Of a stretch of 64,000 bases of DNA, positions 37,101 to 46,400 are shown in pieces. Every line of letters begins with the position of its first letter. Positions within the stretch are counted from its first letter, which is position 1. Source of the stretch: Taeniopygia guttata (taxonomy: Eukaryota; Chordata; Aves; Passeriformes; Estrildidae); contig NC_133030.1 of NCBI RefSeq assembly GCF_048771995.1, positions 42,222,001 through 42,286,000 on the forward strand. The letters run 5' to 3'. The position numbers and the translations under genes are program-made. Below the pieces are notes generated by a model. That model did not search any database, was not told the DNA's origin, and was given only the letters and a program-made list of their open reading frames with translations.

Positions 37101-39788
37101 TAGGGGCAGATGAGTAGTTGGTAAATATGCAGAGGGGAATTCCATCTACCCTGATGTCCACCTCCTCTTAATTTCTGTCAGGGAATTTTGTAAGACCTGG
37201 CAGCAGAATATAGAGTTAGTGCCTTCCAGATTATTTCTGCTAACCTGTCACATCCAAGTTATGTGGGTGCATTGTGAGCTGCCTGTTTCTGACTAGACTT
37301 GGGGGCATCAGTGCAGTTCCCATCCTAGTTCTCCCAAGTGTGGTACATTGGTGCCCAATGACACTGCCTTGTCAAAAGAATGGTGTCAGCCTGGCATTAT
37401 GGAAGTCTGTGCCAAGCTTGTGCTGGCTTTGCTTAATGTTTTAGCCCCAACTGAAACAGTAACTGTGGTATAATGCTTGCAAAGGTAGAAGGTAGAAAAG
37501 ATGCAAAACTGTGCTATAAAGCTCGGACATTGCCTTCTACAGCGTGCTATGTGCTCTATATTGGACATGCAGCTTACTTAAGCTGCCCTCTGACCCTACC
37601 TTTGCTGAGTCCATGTTTCATCCAGTCCTTGTGCATCACCTGGGATGGTTTAATTAGTGGGTTTTGGACATGGTGACTGTTAGCAGTGTGCACAGTCTAC
37701 TGTGGATTATGGCATCTGCAGCCTTCATTACCATCAGGCACTGCTGATGTGTCTGCATGTGGGAGGATCTCGTGGCCATCAGGTATCAGTCAATAGGAAT
37801 GAGGCAGTTCAGTCTGACACTGAAATTTCAGAGACCCAGGCCAAATGCGGATGAAGGTGCTGGGGACCTTTTCTTCTCTATCTATGCTACAAAGTATAAC
37901 CTGACTTCACAGGACTTTCCAGCACTCATTTTTCTTGAAGGAGCTAGTTTGGATTCTTGGATGTCGGCATGCCGTGGGCCATTTACACATGCTTTGAAGT
38001 ATATATCCTTAAATACTTTGATTATGGTTTTCTAACCCATAGAGCCTATTGGCTTGGCCTGTGTGGTTTGAGTCAAAGAGCACAGAGAACTGAGTCAAAA
38101 CAGTGCAAACACTGCAGGTACTGCTGTGTCCTGCCTCCTTACAAGGGATGTAGGACCTGTCCCTGCCTTACTGTGGTGGCCCTGTGACTCAGACAGTGCT
38201 GAAGCTGCAGCAGTCACAGACACTGGAATGGGGCAGGCCCAGCTGGGGTATCTTCCAAGTTTTTCTGCTTCTTGTGTGTGTGATGCTTTCAATGTCTGTA
38301 CTCTCAGAGCTGAGTCTGTAGATGTCTGTGTGACAAACCACCCCTGCTTCTGGGAGGGGGCTCTATTCTCTGTCTCTTCCCTCTCTCGGGGAACCTGTGA
38401 AGGTTGTCTGCCCCCTACCAGCCATGCCCTCAGCTGTGGGTACAGGTCTCCCTCTCTGTGTTCCCAAAAGTGGAGGTAGAGGCTGTAGCAGCAGCATGCC
38501 TGGTTCCAGTGAGGATTAAGTCATGTTGCTGGTGGCCCGTGACCAGGTGGCTGCCACGTTGCCCTTCCATGGGTGGGGCTGCTACATGCTTACCCCCACC
38601 TCCTGCCCCCCCACACCTACTGTCTCTGATCTGGGTTTCTCTGTCTTATTGTAGCTGGATGAGGAAGAAGAGAGAAGGAAAAGGCGCCGGGAGAAAAATA
38701 AAGTAGCAGCAGCACGATGTCGTAACAAGAAGAAGGAGAGGACGGAGTTCCTGCAGCGGGTGGGTGCCCCAGTCTGTCCCAGGGCACAGCAGAGACCTCC
38801 CAGAACAGTGCTCCAGCTGCAGGCAACATTGCCTCCTGAACTGCCCCTCTGCCACACCTTGCTCCAGTGCCTTTATCTGGGAAAATATAGCCCCTGTTTT
38901 TCGTGAGGCTGTGAAGGTGGTGGCCATGTACATGCCCAGGCAGAGCTTACCCATGGTACCAGGGCTGGAGAGGGCTGGAGGCTGGCTCCGGGCTTGTGGT
39001 GAGAGAAGAACGGTAAAGTCTCTGCCTCAGTGCTGGAGCAGGAACACCCATATGAGTGTGGCACAGGACAGGGGCTGGCAGTGTGCTGGCCCCTTGATCA
39101 AAGTCCTAAAGATTTAACCACTCAGAGTCCAGATGCCGCCTCCACCTCTAACCCCAGAGCAGAAAAACTGTCCCAGCACCTTGCTGTTTTTCTGCAAACG
39201 GTGGTGAGACTTGGGCAGATGACACAACATGGCAAGGAGTCAATTCATGAGGGCAGATGCTTACAGATGGGCTGGGTGAAAACTTAAACATGAGTTTGCT
39301 CCCAGACACCTTACCAGACCACGGAAAGTAGCCAGGCACAGCTTTTGCTGGGGTGCAGCAGAGACCTGCCCCAGTTGGTGGCTCTGTATTTCTGTGTGAT
39401 GGCACCAAGTGCCAAGCACAAGGCAGCAGGGCTGGGGATGAACTGCCTGGAGGGATGTGATGCCTTGGCAGGTCTTCAGCCTGCTCCCCTGCTGCAGGGG
39501 CTGAGGGACAGCACTGAGCAGAGGTGGAATGTTGGCCAAATTGTTTCTTGTATCTTGTCCTGCTAGATAAAGTCACATGCAGTTGTGTTCCTGTCCTGCT
39601 AGGAGTCAGAGCGTCTAGAGCTCATGAATGCTGAGCTGAAGGCCCAGATAGAAGAGCTGAAACAGGAGAGGCAGCAGCTCATCCTGATGCTGAACCGGCA
39701 CCGTCCCACCTGCATCGTGCGGACAGACAGCATCAAGACGCCTGAGAGCGAAGCCAACCCACTGCTGGAGCAGCTAGAGAAGAAGTGA
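33927..39788 (+). CDS. JDP2: JDP2, Jun dimerization protein 2 (bZIP repressor), three coding exons
   Basis: The spliced coding sequence is 33927-34127, 38655-38759 and 39603-39788, giving 163 aa, the same length as mammalian JDP2. JDP2 is a nuclear bZIP protein that dimerizes with JUN-family and ATF2 proteins, binds TRE and CRE sites, and mostly represses AP-1 targets, partly through histone deacetylase recruitment and nucleosome assembly (family knowledge). In the sequence, an acidic stretch (69-73) leads into the basic region. The bZIP signature Asn82-x7-Arg90-x9-Leu100 is intact, including the Ala-Ala-Ala-Arg-Cys-Arg core, and zipper leucines lie at 100, 107, 114, 121 and 128. Thr148-Pro, the JNK phosphorylation site known in the mammalian protein, is present. 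Substitutions relative to mammals are concentrated in the N-terminal 55 residues. BATF lies 16.8 kb downstream on the same strand. Confidence 0.97.
36584..36723 (+). mobile_element. CR1 LINE 3'-end fragment
   Basis: The sequence matches the CR1 3' region: CCTGGAAATGTTTGAGACC, then AGGCTGGACAGGGCTTTCAG, then GGAAGGTGTCCCTGCC, GGATTGGAACTAGGTGATCT and a decayed tail near CTTTCTATATTTATATGA. It is in + orientation within JDP2 intron 2 and keeps no coding part. Confidence 0.85.
36976..37020. repeat. imperfect inverted repeat with C-run and G-run arms
   Basis: The left arm (ACACCCCC followed by more C and AAAAT) can pair with the right arm (AAATTTGGGGGTGT) around a loop of about 20 bases, with bulged C residues. 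It could form a cruciform or an RNA hairpin in the JDP2 pre-mRNA. No function is known or implied. Confidence 0.4.
38069..38191. promoter_or_regulatory. JDP2: cluster of three consensus AP-1 sites in JDP2 intron 2
   Basis: TGAGTCA occurs at 38069-38075 and 38091-38097, and TGACTCA (the same site on the other strand) at 38185-38191. Elsewhere in the window I found only six such sites by eye, so three in 123 bp is a clear local excess. JDP2 protein itself binds this site with JUN partners, so an autoregulatory or AP-1-responsive intronic element is plausible. Occupancy cannot be judged from sequence. Confidence 0.5.
38655..38759 (+). CDS. JDP2: JDP2 second coding exon, basic region
   Basis: The 105 bp encode exactly residues 68-102, bounded by TTGTAG on the left and GTGGGT on the right, with phase 0 at both ends. 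The exon encodes the acidic lead-in, the whole DNA-contacting basic region (Asn82, Ala85-Ala87, Arg88, Cys89, Arg90) and the first zipper leucine (Leu100). The residues appear identical to the mammalian exon, indicating strong purifying selection. The homologous BATF exon at 58449 has the same length and phase. Confidence 0.97.
38760..39602 (+). other. JDP2: JDP2 intron 3
   Basis: A short intron of 843 bp runs from donor GTGGGT to acceptor CCTGCTAG. I see no exon, repeat or regulatory cluster in it. Confidence 0.95.
39603..39788 (+). CDS. JDP2: JDP2 last coding exon, leucine zipper and C-terminus
   Basis: Sixty-one codons plus TGA encode residues 103-163. The exon starts Glu-Ser-Glu-Arg-Leu and carries zipper leucines 107, 114, 121 and 128, then a conserved basic hinge (Asn-Arg-His-Arg-Pro-Thr), the Thr148-Pro phosphorylation site and the C-terminal Leu-Leu-Glu-Gln-Leu-Glu-Lys-Lys. 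The residues are very close to the mammalian sequence. Confidence 0.97.
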   Translation, partial: ESERLELMNAELKAQIEELKQERQQLILMLNRHRPTCIVRTDSIKTPESEANPLLEQLEKK

Positions 39789-40660
39789 AGGTGGCACAGG
39801 GCCAGGAGGAGGAGACAGTGGCACAGGGTCTTCCAGGGTCTCTAATGTATGTACTGTATGAAGAACTGTGCACCCAGGCCTGGTGCAGCCAGGACCTAGT
39901 GAGCTTCCTTGGGAACTATGGACCAAACATGGGAACAGAGAAGATCAGGAACCTGCCAACCATGTACTCTGAGGCTGAACCTGGGAGCGGGGCTGGTGGT
40001 GCCAGTGAGGGCAACCTCCCCGTGACACGTCATCACAGCCCTTCAGCCTGCTCTCAGCCCTGGGACCCACAAAGCCACAGCGTGTCCTGCAAGGAGCACG
40101 CAGCCCGTGGGTAGCAGGGGCGGCAGGCTGAGGACTGGCAGCTGGGCAGTGCCCACCAGCACCCTGCCCAGAGGCTGCCGCTGCTCCTGGCGCACGCTCC
40201 GGAGGGAAACCCAAACCCAAGAACCACAAACACTTGATGCAGCCCCATCTGGTGGGCAGGCCTGTCGGGGCTCGGTGGCGCAGGCGCCCCCCACAAGCAC
40301 ACTCAGTATAATGTTTACAGCCCAGCTGTCCGTGTCGGCCGTGCTTTTGAATGCACATTTTTACACTTTTTTAAAGTATTTTTTACAAAGTTTTTATACA
40401 GTGATCTCTATATGGATTTATATAATCACTAGATGTGATCCCATAGAAATGTATGTTATAATGGTCTGTTTGTTACAAACACATATGCCACAGTTATCTC
40501 CATTGTGTTACTTGTCTGGTAGCATCCAGCTCCTTTCCTGGCATGCTGGGAAGGGGGTCCAAGCTGCCCTCTGCAGTGGTGTCGCTACCCTGTCCATCCA
40601 TGTATGTCCTTCATAATACTCAGCTCTGTATCTCTCAGTAAATGTTACCTTTGTGTATGC
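39789..40660 (+). other. JDP2: JDP2 3' UTR (end approximate)
   Basis: The region follows the stop codon without a splice signal. The first half is GC-rich. From about 40300 it becomes AT-rich with several T-runs, which resembles the post-transcriptionally regulated 3' UTRs common in AP-1 genes. No AATAAA was found between the stop codon and 40660. The only suitable polyadenylation signal is the variant AGTAAA at 40637, followed by a GT-rich stretch, so cleavage is placed near 40655-40665. Confidence 0.65.
40637..40642 (+). terminator. JDP2: AGTAAA variant polyadenylation signal of JDP2
   Basis: AGTAAA is a known but weaker variant of AATAAA. It is followed within 10-20 bases by a TTTGTGTATGCTGT stretch that suits a downstream GU-rich element. 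No canonical hexamer lies between the JDP2 stop codon and this site. Confidence 0.6.
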
Positions 40661-40665
40661 TGTCC

Positions 40666-42389
40666 TCCTGTAGCTCTGTTTGGGTCAGCACTGTGGCAGC
40701 ATCTGCCAGGGCTGAACAGGCCACAGGCCAGGTGTGTTCCTGACTGAGTGGCACAGTGGAGCACATCCCAGAGCTGATTTTGATGATTGTGTTAGCAGCT
40801 GTGGGCCAGGAGAATTCACCCTAGAAAGCTGGGAACCTTGGAGGCAGCTCTGACTACTGTCAAGCAAGAAGTAGCTCAGTGCTACACCAAAGAGGATAGG
40901 TAGGCATGGCTTGCCACTTGGAAAGGTGGAGGGAGACCATATCATCCTTAACTGGTTCTTTGTGTTTCAGTCCCAAATACAGCAGTTTGAACTCATTTCA
41001 GGGATGAGAAAGAGATGGGAGCTGTCAAAATGTCCTTGTGCTGGTGATCCCTTTATGTGCCTTTGTGCTTCCTTCTGCCCAGACTGTGGAGTTCATGGCT
41101 CAGATCTGACCCATTCCTCAGCTGCTGTCAGGAGCCAGTCTTCATTCTTTGAAAAATGTGATACCTCTGCCTTTCATTAAGCTCTGCTGAAAAGATGCAG
41201 AGTATGTGCTGGGCCTCCTTACCTTTTCTATTTCCCTCTGCAAAGTGTACATAGTAATAAATTCCCTCTTTGGTGGTCAGTGGGAGCTCCCTGTGGATAC
41301 CAGATGATCTAGGCATCTTGTCCACAGCAATCTTGTACTTTTTGCTCACCTGGAGAGCCTGTGTGCTCATCTCTACTCAGGAGGCCTCTCTCTCACCTGC
41401 TACATGGCTCACAGCAGCACTGGCAGTGCTGTGGGTGCAGGTGGTGGCCTTTCTCTGATGAATAGCCACATTGCAGTAAAGATTTCTTCTATAAAAACAG
41501 GAGAGGTTTGGAAGATAAATAAAAGGTGCCCTTTGAAACCCAGCATGCTAGAAGCAGCTACCAAAGGTAGCAGCAGAGGAGTGATGTATCTACATCAGTT
41601 AAATGCTCAGCTATTCCAGCCAAGGCTTGGGCAGGAGCTGAATCCTAGCAAGATCCAGGGATTGGAATGAGATTATCTTTAAGGTCCTTCCTAACCCAGT
41701 CCATTCCCTAATTCTGTCACCCAAACAACCTTCTGCTGTATTTCAGTCAGTACCAAGGCATTTCACACTCAAAGTTTAGAGAATTTCTTTTTCAGGTGAT
41801 TTGGTTGGGCTGCAACAGAATAAAGTTAAAGCAGAGGGTTTGGGCCTCTTCCCCTTTATGCCACAGCCTGTGACTGCTGAATGGAAAAGGTTCCATCTTT
41901 GTTCAGTGCAAAGTTCCATTTCTATACCGCAAGCCCTCCTGGTTCCTGTAGAAGACAGGCCATTTGGTGTTCTTGATTCTGGTAGTAACTGTCCTCTCAA
42001 AACCCAGCTCCCACCTTCTCAGAATTAAACATTTTGCTAAGGAACAGATGGTCCACTGGACAGGCTTGTGCATTACAGTGACATCTCGTGGGCATGGGCA
42101 TGAGCTGAGGGCACATGCCAGGCACAGCCTGTGTTGTCCTGTGCCAGAACATGCCCCCAAATCTAAAATGCAATGGTTCTACCTGTGGCAGTGTCCTTGC
42201 ACTTCATGACTGGACTGGTCATGTGGATTTGCTTGGACACTTCTCAAAGGCCAGGAAGCCATCTCCTGGCCATCCCACAGCACCCCATCCTGTGTCAGGT
42301 GCACTGTGGAGCACTGCTGGAGCAGAGCTGAAGGATCTCATACTTCTGGGACAGGGCTTGGTGCCGGTGATGCTGGAGCCAGTAGCCTG
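40666..42389. other. intergenic DNA between JDP2 and the orphan CpG island
   Basis: There is no coding exon here. The only recognisable element is a decayed CR1 3' end near 41.65-41.72 kb. Open frames are short and without domains. Confidence 0.6.
41652..41719 (+). mobile_element. CR1 LINE 3'-end fragment
   Basis: GGGATTGGAATGAGATTATC, then TTTAAGGTCCTTCCTAACCC and a decayed CCATTCCCTAATTCTGTC match the final section of CR1 in + orientation. It is short and diverged. Confidence 0.7.
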
Positions 42390-43200
42390 GTAGTTGTGGG
42401 GCTGTTTTCAGCCCCACGTCCTCGGTCTAGCCAGCCGTCGGGCTGCATCGCTCGTTCTGGTGGGCGCACACACCGCACGCATGGATCCCTCCCGCGCATA
42501 GCTGTAGCTGGCTGTAGAGCCGCAGTTGCTGGCCCTGGGCGCAGGAGCCTGAGGCCGGCAATCGCTGCTGGCACGGAGCTCTGCTCTCGCTCGCTGGCTG
42601 CTCCAGCCTGAGGCGCTCCCGTGCCCACCCAAACCCGCACAGGAGGGGAATGGAGACAGGCGCAGGAGCCACCGGCGGGCGGGCTGCGGCGGTGCGCGGC
42701 CATCGCTCCCTCTCCCCGAGCCCGGTGCCGGCCGCTCCCGTGGCCCCGCTCCTCGTCCCGGCCGCTGCCGCCCGGCCCCGCCGCTCCCCGGGCGGGCAGA
42801 GCCGCGGGGCCGCCGGCAGGAGGCGCCGCGCGGCCGCGGGAGCGGCGGGGCCGTGCCGTGCCGTGCCGTGCCGTGCCGTGCCGTGCCGTGCCGTGCCGTG
42901 CCGTGCCGTGCCGTGCCGTGCCGTGCTGTGCTGTGCTGTGCTGTTCTGTGCGGCCGGACGGTGCCGGCACCGCTGCCGCCCCGGTGCGGGGCCCGGAGCT
43001 GCCGCTCTGCCCCGCGGCCTGAGAGCGGCCCGAGCGCTGACCACCTCCGGCCGGCGGGCAGCTCTCAGAGCGGGCCCGCAGCAACAGGCGGGGGGCTGGA
43101 GCACTTGTGCTGTCAGAAAAGGCGGCGAGAACTGCGGCTGCTAGTCGGGAGAACAGGAGGCTCTGGGGGGACCTCAGAGCGCCTGAAGGTCTCTGGGTGA
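42390..43200. promoter_or_regulatory. orphan CpG island between JDP2 and BATF
   Basis: About 0.8 kb of dense CpG sequence lies in CpG-poor surroundings, 2.6 kb downstream of JDP2 and 13 kb upstream of the BATF start codon. It includes a (CCGTG)15 array (42851-42925). A plausible + strand donor (TCTGG then GTGAGC, GT at 43197-43198) sits at its right edge. It could be an alternative BATF promoter, the promoter of an unannotated non-coding RNA on either strand, or a non-promoter island. Its long open frames (up to 345 codons on the minus strand) run through the pentamer array and into antisense CR1, so they are not genes. Confidence 0.7.
42851..42950. repeat. (CCGTG)15 GC-rich pentanucleotide array with CTGTG tail
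   Basis: Fifteen perfect CCGTG units (42851-42925) are followed by three CTGTG units, one CTGTT and one CTGTG. Every perfect unit contains a CpG. The tail units differ from the array mainly by C to T at that CpG, as expected from methylated-cytosine decay at the edge of a protected island. Confidence 0.97.
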
Positions 43201-43205
43201 GCTGA

Positions 43206-43477
43206 GAGGGACATTTTACCAGGGCTTGTGACAAGGAGCAACAGTTTAAACTGAAAGAGCATTTGGATTGTATATAAGAGCATTTTAAAATTATAGGAGT
43301 GAGGTTGTCCAGGGACGTGATGAATGCCCCATCACTGGAAGGCTTCATGGCCAGGTTGGATAAAGCTCTGAGCAACTCGGTCTAGTGGACGGAGTCCCTG
43401 TGCGCAGCAGGGTTTGAAACTAGATGACCTTTAAAGATCCCATTCAATTAAAACCTTTCTGTCATTCTGTGGATCAT
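43206..43477 (+). mobile_element. CR1 LINE 3' fragment abutting the CpG island
   Basis: Sense-strand blocks match CR1 in order: TTTAAACTGAAAGAGCATTT, then TGAATGCCCCATCACTGGAA, then GGCCAGGTTGGATAAAGCTC, TCTAGTGGACGGAGTCCCTG, GAAACTAGATGACCTTTAAA and a decayed tail ending TTTCTGTCATTCTGTGG. The left end is within about 10 bp of the CpG island edge. It is diverged, with no coding capacity. Confidence 0.85.
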
Positions 43478-46400
43478 GGTGCCATCCCATGGTTCCACCA
43501 GATGGTTCTTGTTAAACATGTGAGCCCATTTGGCAACATTGGTGCTTCCTGGCCATTTCACCTGCAGGCCTCTCTGCTTCTGAGGTACCTGAGATAGCTT
43601 AACAGCCAGGACCACCAGCAGGAATTTTCAGGGTGCCAGCCAGCCGCCAGGACACTCCCATCTTCTGTTTTATGAGATCCACATTCAGGTCATAACTCTT
43701 GTGCTCCTCACACTCACTAGTAGTTCAGGCTAGAGCTCTCCCCAGAGTGATGTGATACCATATTTCTCCTGAGTCTCAGGCAGGTGAGCTGCATTACTTT
43801 TCCATTGCTTAGATACTTGTAACAGCTCTCTGGTGCCCTTCACATATTACCCCAGCTCCCTCTGCAAAGCCATCCTTTCCTCTTCACTCCTAAGGAAAGG
43901 TAGGTACCACTTTGCCCAAAATCACCAGGCCTGGGGCAGTGGGGGATAAACAGCCTGGGATCCAGCTACAGTAGTTTGGTGTGAGTGTTCTACACTGCAT
44001 ACCTGACTTTTCTTCTTGCTGGACCTCTAACAAGTGTCAGGCAGCAAGAACTCTGTTTCGCCAGAAGTGTCCTGCCAGCTCCCCTTCCCTCTCTCCTGCA
44101 ATCAGCTCATCCTGAAGAGGCTGAGCAGGCCAACATGCTCCCACAGCTTCATTGTAGCCCTCTTCCTTTCCTTCTCTTCCTCTCCTGCCCACTGCCACCA
44201 TTCCCTTGTAGGCAAGGTATTGCAAGGTGTGGAGTTTTGGGAATGGTGCATCCAGCCCCTCCCTCCCTTGACTTGCAGCAGAGGATGCCTGGGGGTCATT
44301 ACTTTGCAGCTTTCATAGTATTGGTCTCACATTGTCTATGAAAAATTGCCTCCTTTGCCCTTCTTGTCAGCAGCTGAGGGCGACTCCCTAACTCTGTGGT
44401 AAGTGGTATTAACTAACCTTTGCCAGTGACCTGTCTCTCTTGTTTCATTTTGAGCCAAGGGCAACAGGTATTCATTTGTCTTTGTCCTTATTGGTTCTTC
44501 TACTCAACTTGCAGGAAAACAAGCCCCAAAAATCCCCAGCCTTGGTATTTACCAAGAGTCATGGAAACTGCTTTGATTACCATGGCTGCCAGACTCTGCT
44601 GAGCACTACTGGCTCCAGCACGGCCCATCGCTGGGTGCAGGACAGGAGCCAGGGAGAACTGTGCTGCAAGGGTGCTCACAGAGAAATGAGAAAAACCAGC
44701 TGCTGCTTCCCTGAGCCTGGAAGCATCACCTGGCTCCCCGTGGCTTTGCAGACCTTTTGCTTATTTGTGATCACTGGTTACTGTCAATTGAAGTGGAGGC
44801 AGGGGGGAGGGAGGGGCTAAGAGGGTGGAATGGGAGGCCAGCACAAGCATGGGTCCATGTGCATCCTCTGTTCCTGAGGAGGCATTATGCTCCTGCTGGG
44901 CTGAGGAAACTGCTCTATGGGCAGAGCTGGGTGGGTCACTTGTCCCTGGTTAGGCGCATGAGTCTCCCCACACCATGCAGCTGGTGGGGTGGCCAGGGTC
45001 ATCTCCCAGGTGGGTGATGGGGGCAGGCAGGGCAGCTGCTGTCAGAGGTGTAGCCAGCCCCATGGGCAGGGAGCTTGCTGTCAGCAGCTCTGTCAGCAAC
45101 ACTTCCCATATGAGGAAAAGATCCTGCCGTGCAGCCAGGAGGTCTTGTTGGTCAAGGCCACTAGGAAGAGCTGGCACCCATAACATAATGGCTGGAGTTT
45201 GCCTTTTCTCTGCATCTGAATCCCCAGGAGAGGAAGCCTTGGGAGCACCTGTCAGCTCAGGCTGACTCCTCCACTGCAACCGAGTTGTAATTCCAGGCAC
45301 ATCCAGTGCCTGTGATGCTTCCCCAAGCCTCAGCACTCGTGAGGGCCTCAATGGTTCTGCCTGCATGCAGCTGGGTCTCCTGCCCAGCACAGATATTTCA
45401 GCTCCTCACCACACACTTGGAGAGAAGGTGGTGAAGGAACTGAAGCTGAGGCTGGCAGGGAGACACAGATCAGATCACAAAGGCCAGGCTTTGCAGCTCA
45501 TGCATCACCTGGGGCTGAGTTTAGGCTGAAGATGCAGCATGTGGTTGTGGGATGAGAAGAGTTTAATGATACTGAGCCTTTGGTTTTGTCTGTCAGGGTC
45601 AGCAAGAAGTTATTCCCAAATAGCTAAGGTGATGGGCTAATTTGGTGGTGAAAAACCCTTCTCCAGATGCCTTGCTGTGGAGTTAAAGTGGATTTTCTTT
45701 GTTTTGTTTTTTTTTTTTTTAAGTGGAGTAACCAACTCAAGTAGACTTCAGCCCAGGGACATATTTGGTAGAGCAGGCAGTGGTATGCCTGCCTGGGCTG
45801 AAAATTTGTTTGTGAGCAAAGCCTACCCAGGGGGCAGGCAGTCAGCCCAGTTGTACTAGGATGGCTTTAATGCTGATTAAGAACATCTGCCAAGAGGTTT
45901 ATTGAACTTCAGCCACTTCCAAGAAGGAAGGAAGGAAAGATTTTCTTCTCTCCGGTCCTGTGTCCTGCTGTGCTTGTGCAGAGTTCAAGTGGAGTGCCAT
46001 GGGGATTGGAGAAAGGTTAGGCCCTGAGGAGAAGGAAAAGCTTTTGCTGCTCAAGGCAGGAGGTGGGTCACTTGTGGGTAAGACTGAGAGCTTTGCATCC
46101 TTGTCTAGTTCAAGGGACTCTGCCAGACAAAAAAGTCCTGTGTTAGCAAGGTGATGGACTTGTCCAGCCCTGGCTCCCAGCATTGTGACCTGGATCTCCC
46201 AGGAAATACCAGCATGAAGCTACTTCCAGAAGCCCACGTGGGTTTCAGCAAAAGCAGAGTTTGGGTCTGCTTGACAAAAGGATTTCTTTGCAGCCTGTCA
46301 TGTCTCAGATGAAGCTTCAGGAACAGGATCGTTTGCCAGTAACCACCACCTTGTGCTGATGTTATCTAGTTTCTGCAGAATGAACTTGCTGAGTTGTCAT

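Larger units (their letters stand above)
34128..38654 (+). other. JDP2: JDP2 intron 2
   Basis: Donor GTGAGT and acceptor TTATTGTAG bound 4.5 kb without recognisable exons. It contains a CR1 3' fragment (36584-36723), a possible hairpin (36976-37020) and a cluster of three consensus AP-1 sites (38069-38191), 464 bp or more before the basic-region exon. The minus-strand frame at 35541-36269 (242 codons) has no recognisable domain and is considered accidental. Confidence 0.9.

Noticed and set aside
42338..43375. 345-codon minus-strand open frame across the orphan CpG island
   Set aside because: It starts in antisense CR1, runs through the CCGTG array as a repeated His-Gly-Thr-Ala-Arg pentapeptide and has no domain. 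GC-rich sequence naturally lacks stop codons.
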